The notes under the pieces were generated by a model. The model had not been told where the DNA came from. It did not search any database and saw only the letters and a program-made list of their open reading frames with translations. Positions 24,619 through 33,271 of a DNA stretch of 62,416 bases are shown piece after piece (position 1 is the stretch's first letter; the number at the start of each line of letters is the position of its first letter). The position numbers and the translations under genes are program-made. The stretch lies in NCBI RefSeq assembly GCF_014648775.1, contig NZ_BMRT01000016.1:1-62416 (forward strand), written 5' to 3'. Origin of the DNA: Streptomyces abikoensis (lineage in GTDB: Bacteria > Actinomycetota > Actinomycetes > Streptomycetales > Streptomycetaceae).

Positions 24619-25704
24619 CTACTGGCGGACCGCCCAGCCCCGGTCGCGCAGCGTCGCGGCCAGGCCCGCCGCGGCGGAGGGCTCGACCATCAGCTGGATC
24701 AGACCCGACTGCTGGCCCGTGGCGTGCTCGATGCGGACGTCCTCGATGTTGACGCCCGCGCGGCCCGCGTCCGCGAAGATCCGGGCCAGCTCGCCCGGCT
24801 GGTCGCCGATGAGGACGATCACCGTCTCGTAGGTGGCCGGGGCCGCGCCGTGCTTGCCCGGCACCCGGGCCCGGCCGTCGTTGCCGCGCCGCAGCACGTC
24901 CTCGATGCCGGCCACGCCGTCCGCCCGCTTGTCCTCGTCGGCGGACTCCAGGGCGCGCAGCGCCCGTACGGTCTCGTCGAGGTCGGCGGCGACGCCCGCG
25001 AGGACGTCGGCCACCGGGCCGGGGTTGGCCGAGAGGATGTCGAGCCACATCCGGGGGTCGGAGGCGGCGATCCGGGTGACGTCACGGATGCCCTGGCCGC
25101 ACAGGCGCACGGCCGTGTCGTCGGCGTTCCGCAGCCGGGCGGCGACCATGCTGGAGATCAGCTGCGGGGTGTGGGAGACCAGCGCGACGGCCCGGTCGTG
25201 GGCGTCGGCGTCCATCACGACGGGCACCGCCCGGCACAGGGCGACCAGCTCCAGGGCCAGGTTGAGGACCTCGGTGTCGGTCTCGCGGGTCGGGGTGAGC
25301 ACCCAGGGCCGGCCCTCGAACAGGTCGGCGATGGCCGCCATGGGCCCGGAGCGCTCCCGGCCGGCCATCGGGTGGGTGCCCAGGTAGCCGCTGAGGTCGC
25401 AGCCGAGCGCCTCCAGCTCGCGGCGGGGGCCGCCCTTGACGCTGGCGACGTCGAGATAGGCGCGGGCGAGACCGCCCCGGATCGCCTCGGCGAGGGTCGC
25501 CGCGACGTGCGCGGGGGGCACGGCCACGATGGCGAGGTCCACGGGCCCGTCGGGCGCCTGGTCCGTGCCGGCGCCGCGCGCCGCGGCCGTACGGGCCTGG
25601 GCGGGGTCGTGGTCCATCAGGTGCACCCGCACACCGCGGCCCGCGAGGGCGAGGGCGGCGGACGTGCCGATCAGTCCGGTTCCGATGACGAGGGCGGTTC
25701 TCAC
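24619..25704 (-). CDS. tyrA: Prephenate dehydrogenase with ACT domain
   Basis: A 361-residue enzyme with an NAD-binding Rossmann motif (VIGTGLIGTSAALAL), the prephenate site GTHPMAGRERSGP and a dimerisation helical domain with HDRAVALVSHTPQL. A C-terminal ACT domain (about residues 290-361, VIVLIGDQPGELARIFADAG) probably gives tyrosine feedback. It oxidatively decarboxylates prephenate to 4-hydroxyphenylpyruvate for tyrosine synthesis. The GTG start lies exactly 6 bases after TAGGCT with no ribosome site, a textbook leaderless arrangement. Confidence 0.95.
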   Translation of the reverse strand: MRTALVIGTGLIGTSAALALAGRGVRVHLMDHDPAQARTAAARGAGTDQAPDGPVDLAIVAVPPAHVAATLAEAIRGGLARAYLDVASVKGGPRRELEALGCDLSGYLGTHPMAGRERSGPMAAIADLFEGRPWVLTPTRETDTEVLNLALELVALCRAVPVVMDADAHDRAVALVSHTPQLISSMVAARLRNADDTAVRLCGQGIRDVTRIAASDPRMWLDILSANPGPVADVLAGVAADLDETVRALRALESADEDKRADGVAGIEDVLRRGNDGRARVPGKHGAAPATYETVIVLIGDQPGELARIFADAGRAGVNIEDVRIEHATGQQSGLIQLMVEPSAAAGLAATLRDRGWAVRQ

Positions 25705-25710
25705 GCCCCC

Positions 25711-25716
25711 AGCCTA
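25711..25716 (-). promoter_or_regulatory. -10 box for leaderless tyrA
   Basis: TAGGCT on the minus strand ends 6 bases before the GTG of tyrA, so transcription would start at or next to the start codon. No clear -35 is visible. Confidence 0.5.
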
Positions 25717-25758
25717 GTGGGGCGGCCGGGGCGGCATGATCGGAAAGGTCCCGTCGGG

Positions 25759-25764
25759 TAGAAC
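25759..25764 (+). promoter_or_regulatory. -10-like box before the DUF952 gene
   Basis: TAGAAC ends 1 base before the first ATG and 7 bases before the second ATG (25772). The latter spacing fits a leaderless transcript, and no Shine-Dalgarno is present. Confidence 0.35.
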
Positions 25765-25765
25765 G

Positions 25766-26134
25766 ATGTCCATGATCTATCACGTGGTGCCCCTGGACGA
25801 CTGGCTCGCCGTGCCCGACCGTCCCTACTCCCCCGCCTCCCTCTCCGAGGAGGGCTTCGTCCACTGCTCGCCCGACGAGGAGACCACGCTGGCCGTGGCG
25901 ACGGCGTTCTACCGCGAGGTGCCGGGACCGCTGATGGTGCTGCTGATCGACGAGCACAAGCTGGACGTGATGGTCCGCTGGGAGGCCGCCGCCCCCGCCC
26001 CGCCGCCCGGCGTGGCCCCCGGCACCCTTTTCCCGCACGTCTTCGGCCGGATCACGCGTGACGCGGTCGAGGGGATGATGGAGATCCAGCGCGACGAGGA
26101 GGGCCGGGCGACGGGCCTGGCGGTGTGGTCGTGA
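25766..26134 (+). CDS. DUF952 family protein
   Basis: A 122-residue protein beginning IYHVVPLDDWLAV, with GFVHCSPDEETTLAVATAFY and FPHVFGRITRDAVEGMMEI, matching the DUF952 family of small cytoplasmic proteins. Their biochemical role is unclear. ATG codons occur at 25766 and 25772; the second would fit a leaderless start. Its stop overlaps the next start as GTGA, so it forms a unit with the nucleotidyltransferase-like gene. Confidence 0.85.
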   Translation: MSMIYHVVPLDDWLAVPDRPYSPASLSEEGFVHCSPDEETTLAVATAFYREVPGPLMVLLIDEHKLDVMVRWEAAAPAPPPGVAPGTLFPHVFGRITRDAVEGMMEIQRDEEGRATGLAVWS

Positions 26135-26826
26135 CCCACCACGCCCTGGTGACCGAGCACACGATCTACTCCTGCGTCATGGGCTCCCGGGCCTTCGGCC
26201 TGGCCACGGAGGCCAGCGACACCGACCGGCGCGGCGTGTTCGTGGCGCCGACGCCGCTCTTCTGGGGCTTCGACAAGCCCCCGGCGCATGTGGAGGGCCC
26301 GGAGGAGGAGCGGTTCTCCTGGGAGCTGGAACGCTTCTGCGAGCTGGCCCTGCGGGCGAACCCCAACGCCCTCGAAATCCTCCACTCCCCGCTGGTCGAG
26401 CACGTGGACGCGACGGGGCGCGAGCTGCTGGAGCTGCGCGGGGCGTTCCTCTCCCGCCGGGCCCATCAGAGCCACGTCGGCTACGCCAGGGCCCAGTACC
26501 GGCGCTTCCGCCAGGAGGCGCCGCGCTGGAAGCACGTCATGCACATGCTGCGGCTGCTCACCTCGTGCCGCGATCTGCTGCGCACGGGGGCGCTGTCGAT
26601 CGACGTCGGCGCCCGGCGGGAGGACTTCCTGTCCGTGCGCCGCGGCGAGGTGCCGTGGGACCGGGTCGAGGCGTGGGCGGCACGGCTGTTCGAGGAGTGC
26701 GAGGAGGCCCTGCGGGGCACGCCGCTGCCGGAGGAGCCGGACACGGCCCGTGTGGAGGACTTCCTCATACGCGTCCGCCGGACGGGCGCTGTGCCCTGTC
26801 CTCAAGCGCCGGACGGGCGCTCCTAG
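26131..26826 (+). CDS. Nucleotidyltransferase-superfamily protein with repeat-derived C-terminus
   Basis: A 231-residue protein of the DNA-polymerase-beta-like nucleotidyltransferase group: CVMGSRAFGLATEASDTDRRGVF gives the GS...DxD-type motif of the family (shown in part), followed by helices around LEILHSPLVEHV and KHVMHMLRLL. Such proteins may modify nucleic acids or small molecules; the substrate is unknown. It is coupled to the DUF952 gene by a GTGA overlap. Its last 10 residues (PCPQAPDGRS) are encoded by a dispersed Streptomyces repeat, and the next copy begins at the last base of the stop codon, so the original C-terminus may have been replaced. Confidence 0.82.
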   Translation: MTHHALVTEHTIYSCVMGSRAFGLATEASDTDRRGVFVAPTPLFWGFDKPPAHVEGPEEERFSWELERFCELALRANPNALEILHSPLVEHVDATGRELLELRGAFLSRRAHQSHVGYARAQYRRFRQEAPRWKHVMHMLRLLTSCRDLLRTGALSIDVGARREDFLSVRRGEVPWDRVEAWAARLFEECEEALRGTPLPEEPDTARVEDFLIRVRRTGAVPCPQAPDGRS

Positions 26827-26870
26827 TCCTCAAGCGCCGGACGGGCTGAGAGCCCGTCCGGCGCTTGAGG
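26798..26870. repeat. Dispersed CAAGCGCCGGACGGG repeat, two direct copies and one inverted
   Basis: GTCCTCAAGCGCCGGACGGGC occurs at 26798-26818 and 26826-26846 (period 28) in direct orientation, then inverted at 26851-26870. The second and third copies form a perfect 20-bp hairpin with a 3-base loop, between two convergent genes. This element is, from memory, common in Streptomyces intergenic regions. Confidence 0.85.
26828..26870. terminator. Repeat-formed bidirectional terminator
   Basis: The 20-bp stem formed by the inverted repeats lies between the nucleotidyltransferase-like gene and the pseudouridine synthase gene, which converge. A further G/C dyad (CCGGGGC / GCCCCGG) follows at about 26877-26894. 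Confidence 0.75.
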
Positions 26871-26906
26871 GCCGGGGTCCGGGGCGGAGCCCCGGGACAA
26901 CGCGGC

Positions 26907-28205
26907 CTACAGGTCGACCTCGCGCATCAGCATGCCGACCTCGGTGTTGGTCAGGCGGCGCAGCCAGCCCGACTTCTGGTCGCCCAGGGCGATGGGGCCG
27001 AACGCGGTGCGGACGAGCTTCTCGACCGGGAAGCCCGCCTCGGCGAGCATCCGGCGGACGATGTGCTTGCGGCCCTCGTGGAGGGTGACCTCGACGAGGT
27101 AGTTCTTGCCGGTCTGCTGGATGACGCGGAAGTTGTCCGCGCGGGCCCAGCCGTCCTCCAGCTGGATGCCGCTCTTGAGCTGCTTGCCGATGTCGCGCGG
27201 CAGCGGGCCCGTGATGGCGGCCAGGTACGTCTTCTGCACGCCGTACTTGGGGTGCGTGAGGCGATGGGCCAGCTCACCGTGGTTGGTGAGCAGGATGATG
27301 CCCTCGGTCTCCGTGTCGAGCCGGCCCACGTGGAAGAGGCGGGTCTCACGGTTGGTGACGTAGTCGCCGAGGCACTGGCGGCCGTCCGGGTCCTCCATGG
27401 TGGAGACGACGCCGGCCGGCTTGTTCAGCGCGAAGAACAGGTACGACTGGGTGGCGACCGTCAGGCCGTCGACCTTGATCTCGTCCTTCTCCGGGTCGAC
27501 GCGCATGCCCTGCTCGGTGACGATCTCGCCGTTGACCTCGACGCGGGCCATCTCGATCAGCTCTTCGCAGGCGCGGCGCGAGCCCATGCCGGCACGGGCC
27601 AGCACCTTCTGCAGGCGCTCGCCCTCCTGCTCGGCGCCGGGGAAGGTCTTGGGCGTCTTCACCTGCGGCTTGTTGTGCCGCTCCCGGTTGCGCTCCTCGA
27701 TCTTGGCGTCGAGCTCGCGCGGGCGGGCGGGGGCGTAGCCGTGGCCGCGGGCGGGCCCGCTGCTGCGGCCGCCGGAGCCGGCCGTGGAGCTCCGCTTGGG
27801 ACCGCCCTTGGCACCGCCGCGGGCCGCCGCGCCGCGGCCGCTCGTGGGACCGCTCTGACGGCCGCTGGTCGCACCGCCACGGGTGCGCTCGGCGTCGGGA
27901 CCCACGTCGTAGCGGCGCTCCTCGGGGCGCGGACGGCGCGGACGCTCCTGCTGCCGGTCGTCACGACGGTCGTCGCGGCGGTCGTCCCGACGGTCCCCGC
28001 CGCGACCGCCCTCGTAACGCCCGCCCTCGGAGCGGCCGCCGTAGCCGCCGCCGTAGCCGCCGGAGCGGCCGCCGCTCTCGGGGCGTCCGCCACCGGAGCG
28101 GCCGCCGCCCGGGCGCCCGCCACCGGACCCCGGACGGGGGGACCCTCCTCGGGCACCCCGGTTGTCCCGGTCGCCGCTTCCGCTGTTCCTGCCGCTGCTT
28201 CGCAT
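26907..28205 (-). CDS. RsuA/RluB-family rRNA pseudouridine synthase with long disordered N-terminus
   Basis: A 432-residue protein. The first 175 residues are extremely rich in Arg, Gly and Ser (GGYGGGYGGRSEGGRYEGGRG, then RRDDRRDDRRDDR) and should be disordered and RNA-binding. Then follow an S4 domain (RLQKVLARAGMGSRRACEELI) and the catalytic domain with FHVGRLDTETEGIILLTNHG, where Asp of GRLDTET is the nucleophile. It isomerises uridine in 23S rRNA. The ATG shares one base with the scpB stop (TGATG), so it is the third gene of an scpA-scpB-rluB operon, a widely conserved order. Confidence 0.93.
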   Translation of the reverse strand: MRSSGRNSGSGDRDNRGARGGSPRPGSGGGRPGGGRSGGGRPESGGRSGGYGGGYGGRSEGGRYEGGRGGDRRDDRRDDRRDDRQQERPRRPRPEERRYDVGPDAERTRGGATSGRQSGPTSGRGAAARGGAKGGPKRSSTAGSGGRSSGPARGHGYAPARPRELDAKIEERNRERHNKPQVKTPKTFPGAEQEGERLQKVLARAGMGSRRACEELIEMARVEVNGEIVTEQGMRVDPEKDEIKVDGLTVATQSYLFFALNKPAGVVSTMEDPDGRQCLGDYVTNRETRLFHVGRLDTETEGIILLTNHGELAHRLTHPKYGVQKTYLAAITGPLPRDIGKQLKSGIQLEDGWARADNFRVIQQTGKNYLVEVTLHEGRKHIVRRMLAEAGFPVEKLVRTAFGPIALGDQKSGWLRRLTNTEVGMLMREVDL

Positions 28206-28843
28206 CAAAGTTCCGTCTTGTCGTCCGCTTCGGTGTCCGGGGCATCCGGATCGAATGACGGCACCCCTTCCGGGGAGTCGCCCTCGACCGCTTCCGCCTC
28301 GGGGAGGAACGGGGCGAGCTCGGGGAGCTCGTCCAGGCCGCGCAGGCCCATCCGCTCCAGAAAGTAGTTCGTCGTCCTGTACAGGATCGCACCTGTTTCG
28401 GGTTCCGTCCCCGCCTCCTCCACCAGGCCCCGCTGGAGGAGGGTGCGCATGACGCCGTCGCAGTTCACTCCGCGTACGGCCGAGACCCGCGAACGGCTGA
28501 CCGGCTGACGGTACGCGACCACGGCCAGAGTCTCCAGCGCGGCCTGGGTGAGCCGGGCCTGCTGGCCGTCGAGGACGAATGCCTCGACGGCGTCGGCGTA
28601 CTCGGGACGGGTGAAGAAGCGCCAGCCGCCCGCCACCTGGCGCAGCTCGAAGCCGCGCCCCTGGATCGTGTACTCGTCGGCCAGCTCGCGCAGCGCGTCG
28701 GCGATCTCGCGGCGGGGCCGGCCCAGGACGCTCGCGAGGTGCTCGTCGGTGGCCGGCTCGTCGACGACCATCAGGACGGCCTCCAGCGCGGGCTTCAGGG
28801 CGAGCCCCGCCACGCCCTCGGGATACGTCGTGCTCTCGGTCAC
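28205..28843 (-). CDS. scpB: Segregation and condensation protein ScpB
   Basis: A 212-residue protein with two winged-helix domains (residues about 12-85 and 92-170; LTQAALETLAVVAYRQPVSRS and VRGVNCDGVMRTLLQRGLVEE). It is the dimeric regulatory subunit that binds the ScpA kleisin of the SMC complex in chromosome condensation. The GTG start overlaps the scpA stop by 4 bases. The acidic tail (VEGDSPEGVPSFDPDAPDTE) is usual in actinobacteria. Confidence 0.96.
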   Translation of the reverse strand: MTESTTYPEGVAGLALKPALEAVLMVVDEPATDEHLASVLGRPRREIADALRELADEYTIQGRGFELRQVAGGWRFFTRPEYADAVEAFVLDGQQARLTQAALETLAVVAYRQPVSRSRVSAVRGVNCDGVMRTLLQRGLVEEAGTEPETGAILYRTTNYFLERMGLRGLDELPELAPFLPEAEAVEGDSPEGVPSFDPDAPDTEADDKTEL

Positions 28844-29916
28844 CGTGCGCTCTCCTCCGGGTCGGTCTCCGGCTCGGTCCCGGAACCGGTCTCCGGCTCT
28901 GTCTTCGGATCCGTCTCCGGCTCGCGGTCGAACTCGTCGGTCACCAGCGGGGCGGCGTCGGCCGTGCCGCCCGTCCAGCGGACCGTCAGGGCCCCCAGCG
29001 CCTCGCCCTGGTCCAGGGCGACGGCCTTCTCGCGGTAGAGCTCCAGCAGGGCCAGGAAGCGCGCCACGACGGTGAGGGTGTCCGCGGCGTCGGCGGTGAG
29101 CTGAGCGAAGGTCGCCTCGCCCGCCGTCCGGAGCCGGGCCACGACGACCTCGGCCTGCTCCCGGACGCTGACCAGGGGCGCGTGGATGTGGTCGACGTAG
29201 ACCTGCGGCGGGGGCTTGGGCCGCATGGCCTTGGCGGCCAGCTCGGCCAGCCGCTCGGGGCCGATGCCGAGGACGACCTCGGGCAGCAGCTCAGCGTGGT
29301 GCGGCTCCAGGCCGACCGTACGGGGGTGGCGGCGGCCCTCGTGGGCCAGCCGGCCGCTGAAGATCTCCGCGATGCGCTTGTACGCCCGGTACTGGAGCAG
29401 CCGGGCGAAGAGCAGGTCGCGGGCCTCCAGCAGGGCGAGGTCCGCCTCGTCCTCGACCTCGGCGGCGGGCAGCAGCCGGGCCGCCTTGAGGTCGAGGAGC
29501 GTGGCCGCGACGACCAGGAACTCGGTGGTCTGGTCGAGATCGAAGTCGGGGCCCATGGCGCGGATGTGCGCCATGAACTCGTCGGTGACCTTGGACAGGG
29601 CCACCTCGGTGACGTCGAGCTTGTGCTTGGCGATCAGCTGCAGCAGCAGATCGAAGGGGCCCTCGAAGTTCGCCAGCCGGACGGTGAACCGCCCCTCGCC
29701 TCCGGCGGGGGTCTCCGACGCGGCGGCGCCCGGCGCCGGGGGCACGCTCGCGGTGGATTCGGCGAGGGGCTCGGGGGCGGCGCTCGGCGGCACCGGCTCG
29801 GTGGCGGGGTGTTCGTCGGGGGTGCCGGCGCCGCCGGGTCGGGTCGGCTGGGGCCGGGGGCCCGGGCCGGGGCCCAGGGGTCGGCGGGCCGGGGAGGAGG
29901 CGGCGGCTGCGGGCAT
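28840..29916 (-). CDS. scpA: Segregation and condensation protein ScpA (kleisin)
   Basis: A 358-residue kleisin. The first 75 residues are Pro/Ala-rich and disordered. The conserved N-terminal domain begins FTVRLANFEGPFDLLLQLI with DVTEVALSKVTDEF, which binds the SMC neck. The C-terminal winged helix (ATFAQLTADAADTLTVVARFLALLEL) binds the SMC head. It is coupled to scpB by a GTGA overlap. The C-terminal 30 residues are a Glu/Thr/Pro repeat (ETDPKTEPETGSGTEPETD). Confidence 0.96.
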   Translation of the reverse strand: MPAAAASSPARRPLGPGPGPRPQPTRPGGAGTPDEHPATEPVPPSAAPEPLAESTASVPPAPGAAASETPAGGEGRFTVRLANFEGPFDLLLQLIAKHKLDVTEVALSKVTDEFMAHIRAMGPDFDLDQTTEFLVVAATLLDLKAARLLPAAEVEDEADLALLEARDLLFARLLQYRAYKRIAEIFSGRLAHEGRRHPRTVGLEPHHAELLPEVVLGIGPERLAELAAKAMRPKPPPQVYVDHIHAPLVSVREQAEVVVARLRTAGEATFAQLTADAADTLTVVARFLALLELYREKAVALDQGEALGALTVRWTGGTADAAPLVTDEFDREPETDPKTEPETGSGTEPETDPEESAR

Positions 29917-29985
29917 CGGGTTTCCAGGGTGGGGCGGAGCGGGCCGTACGGCCAGGGACCAGCGAGGCTAGCGCAGCGAAACCGC

Positions 29986-30513
29986 TCAGCGGCCGCGCAG
30001 GCGCCGTACGAGGATGCTCGCGTCGCCGCGCTGCTCCAGGTCGGCCAGGACGACCGCGACGGCCTCCCGGACGATCCGGCCCCGGTCGACGGCGAGCCCG
30101 TGCTCGCCGCGCAGCACCAGCCGGGCGTGTTCGAGGTCCATGAGCTCCTCGGCGGAGACATAGACGGTGATCTTCTCGTCGTGCCGCTCCCGGCCGCTGG
30201 GGCGGCGTCCTGCCGCGCGGCCGCGGCGCTTGGGCTGGGCGGCGGGCTCGACCGTGCGGGCGGCCGGGGGCTGGGGGGCGGCGGTGCGCCGCTCGGCCTC
30301 CGGCTCCTGACCCGCCGCGGCCGGCGGTACGGCGGCGGTGCGGCCCTCGGGGACGGCCGCGGCCGTCTTCCCCGGCCGCTCGCCGTCGGGCGCGTCACCC
30401 GGGCCCGGCACCCTCGGCGGCGTCTCGCCGTTCGCCTTGCGGCGCGGGGAGGAGGCCTGGAGGCCCATCCCGCCGGTGGTGCGGAACAGTTCGTCGGCGC
30501 CGGGCAGGCTCAC
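29986..30513 (-). CDS. Small basic protein with putative ribbon-helix-helix end, ParA partner candidate
   Basis: A 175-residue protein. The first 110 residues are low in complexity (Pro/Ala/Arg, with AQPKRRGRAAGRRPSGR). The C-terminal 65 residues read ITVYVSAEELMDLEHARLVL followed by GLAVDRGRIVREAVAVVLADLE, a strand-helix-helix pattern like MetJ/Arc-type DNA-binding domains. The GTG overlaps the stop of parA (GTGA). A ParA with a small RHH protein directly downstream is the layout of plasmid type Ib partition systems, so I infer a centromere-binding or adaptor role. The domain assignment is by eye. Confidence 0.72.
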   Translation of the reverse strand: MSLPGADELFRTTGGMGLQASSPRRKANGETPPRVPGPGDAPDGERPGKTAAAVPEGRTAAVPPAAAGQEPEAERRTAAPQPPAARTVEPAAQPKRRGRAAGRRPSGRERHDEKITVYVSAEELMDLEHARLVLRGEHGLAVDRGRIVREAVAVVLADLEQRGDASILVRRLRGR

Positions 30514-31682
30514 TCGGCGTGACAACGGGCGAGCACCTCCCTGGCCAGCTGGCGGTACGCGGCGGCACCCACGGAGTTGGACGCGTAGGTGGTGATGGGC
30601 TCGCCCGCGACCGTGGTCTCGGGGAAGCGGACCGTACGGCCGATGACCGTGTGGTAGACGTGGTCGTCGAACGCCTCGACCACCCGCGCGAGGACCTCGC
30701 GGCTGTGCACGGTGCGCGAGTCGTACATCGTGGCGAGGATGCCGTCGAGCTCCAGGTCCGGGTTGAGCCGCTCCTGGACCTTCTCGATGGTCTCGGTGAG
30801 CAGGGCGACACCGCGCAGCGCGAAGAACTCGCACTCCAGGGGGACGATCACCTTGTGAGCCGCCGTCAGGGCGTTGACGGTGAGCAGGCCCAGCGAGGGC
30901 TGACAGTCGATCACGATGTAGTCGTAGTCGGCCATCAGGGGCTTCAGGGCCCGCTGGAGGGTGGACTCGCGGGCCACCTCGCTGACCAGCTGGACCTCGG
31001 CCGCTGACAAATCGATATTGCTGGGCAGCAGGTCCATGTTGGGGACCGCCGTCTTCAGCAGGACCTCGTCGGCCTGCATGCCCCGCTCCATGAGCAGGTT
31101 GTAGACCGTCAGGTCCAGCTCCATCGGGTTGACTCCGAGGCCCACGGAGAGCGCGCCCTGCGGGTCGAAGTCGACGAGGAGCACCCGGCGGCCGTACTCC
31201 GCGAGCGCCGCGCCCAGATTGATGGTCGAGGTGGTCTTGCCGACCCCGCCCTTCTGGTTGCACATGGCAATGATCTTGGCCGGGCCGTGGTCGGCCAGCG
31301 GTCCGGGGATCGGGAAGTACGGCAGGGGACGCCCGGTGGGGCCGATGCGCTCGCGACGCTGGCGGGCGGCGTCCGGCGCGAGGGTGGCCGCGTACTCGGG
31401 GTCGGGCTCGTACTCCGCGTCGGGGTCGTAGAAGTGCCCCTCGGGAACGTTCTCGTAGTCGGCGAGACGGGTGGACTCCGCCCCGTCGCCGGCCATGGCG
31501 TTCATGTGGTGACCGTCCATGCTCTGGTGGGCTGTCGTCATGCTCTGGATGTCCTGGTGCGCTGCGAGTGCTGAGTAGGTGTGGACAGCGACGGAGCCGA
31601 CAGCGTGGAGTCCCACGGGACTCTGGCCCAGCGCAGACATTCCTGGGTGACCACCCCCGGGAGCAAATGTCGACTCATTCAC
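30510..31682 (-). CDS. ParA-family ATPase (not the parAB locus)
   Basis: A 390-residue ATPase. After a 115-residue N-terminal extension rich in His, Met, Asp and Tyr come the deviant Walker A motif (IAMCNQKGGVGKTTSTINL), the DFDPQGALSVGLG switch and YDYIVIDCQPSLGLLTVNAL. The catalytic core is complete. The canonical Streptomyces parAB lies near the origin; this copy has no parB but a putative RHH partner downstream, so it is an orphan ParA that may position another cargo. The GTG at 31682 has GGAGG about 11 bases upstream. Confidence 0.93.
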   Translation of the reverse strand: MNESTFAPGGGHPGMSALGQSPVGLHAVGSVAVHTYSALAAHQDIQSMTTAHQSMDGHHMNAMAGDGAESTRLADYENVPEGHFYDPDAEYEPDPEYAATLAPDAARQRRERIGPTGRPLPYFPIPGPLADHGPAKIIAMCNQKGGVGKTTSTINLGAALAEYGRRVLLVDFDPQGALSVGLGVNPMELDLTVYNLLMERGMQADEVLLKTAVPNMDLLPSNIDLSAAEVQLVSEVARESTLQRALKPLMADYDYIVIDCQPSLGLLTVNALTAAHKVIVPLECEFFALRGVALLTETIEKVQERLNPDLELDGILATMYDSRTVHSREVLARVVEAFDDHVYHTVIGRTVRFPETTVAGEPITTYASNSVGAAAYRQLAREVLARCHAE

Positions 31683-31895
31683 AAGTCGTCCTACCTCCTT
31701 GGTGACCAGGAAACATCTAGATACGTCAGCGTGGCACCATGCCGACGGTTGGCGACTCTATGGCGTGTCGGCGGTCCGCAGCAACACAATCCGCCGGAGA
31801 CGGCACGATGTGTCGGCAATCGAACACCCTTCTGTCAAGGGTGTGCGGCGGATAACCCGGAAGAATCACGGGCGGGTCAAACCATGGCGAAACGC

Positions 31896-31930
31896 CCCGG
31901 CCGGGCCTTGCTGCGCAAGGCCCGGCCGGG
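31896..31930. terminator. Terminator of the alanine dehydrogenase gene
   Basis: A perfect 16-bp stem beginning CCCGGCCGGGCCTTGC closes on a 3-base TGC loop, about 30 bases beyond the ald stop on the minus strand. Confidence 0.85.
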
Positions 31931-31962
31931 TATGTGCTCTTCGCCGATCGGCTGCTCTACGG

Positions 31963-33087
<1,125 letters not shown>

Positions 33088-33167
33088 GGTCCTTGAATCA
33101 GAGAATGACAGGCTAATCCTGATATGCCGGGCACACCAGAGCAGACCGCGTCGAACGCGGCCCAGCC

Positions 33168-33195
33168 AGTCTATTGAAGGATTGCGCGTTGTCTA
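33168..33195 (-). promoter_or_regulatory. Candidate ald promoter
   Basis: On the minus strand TAGACA (33190-33195) and TAGACT (33168-33173) are separated by 16 bases. Transcription would start near 33160, leaving a leader of about 73 bases. Confidence 0.45.
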
Positions 33196-33271
33196 GCCTT
33201 GCAATGCACCAATCTTTGCGCGATGCGCCACTGATTTCTTAGGTAGAAGATCCGTTACCCTGCGGTACCCC

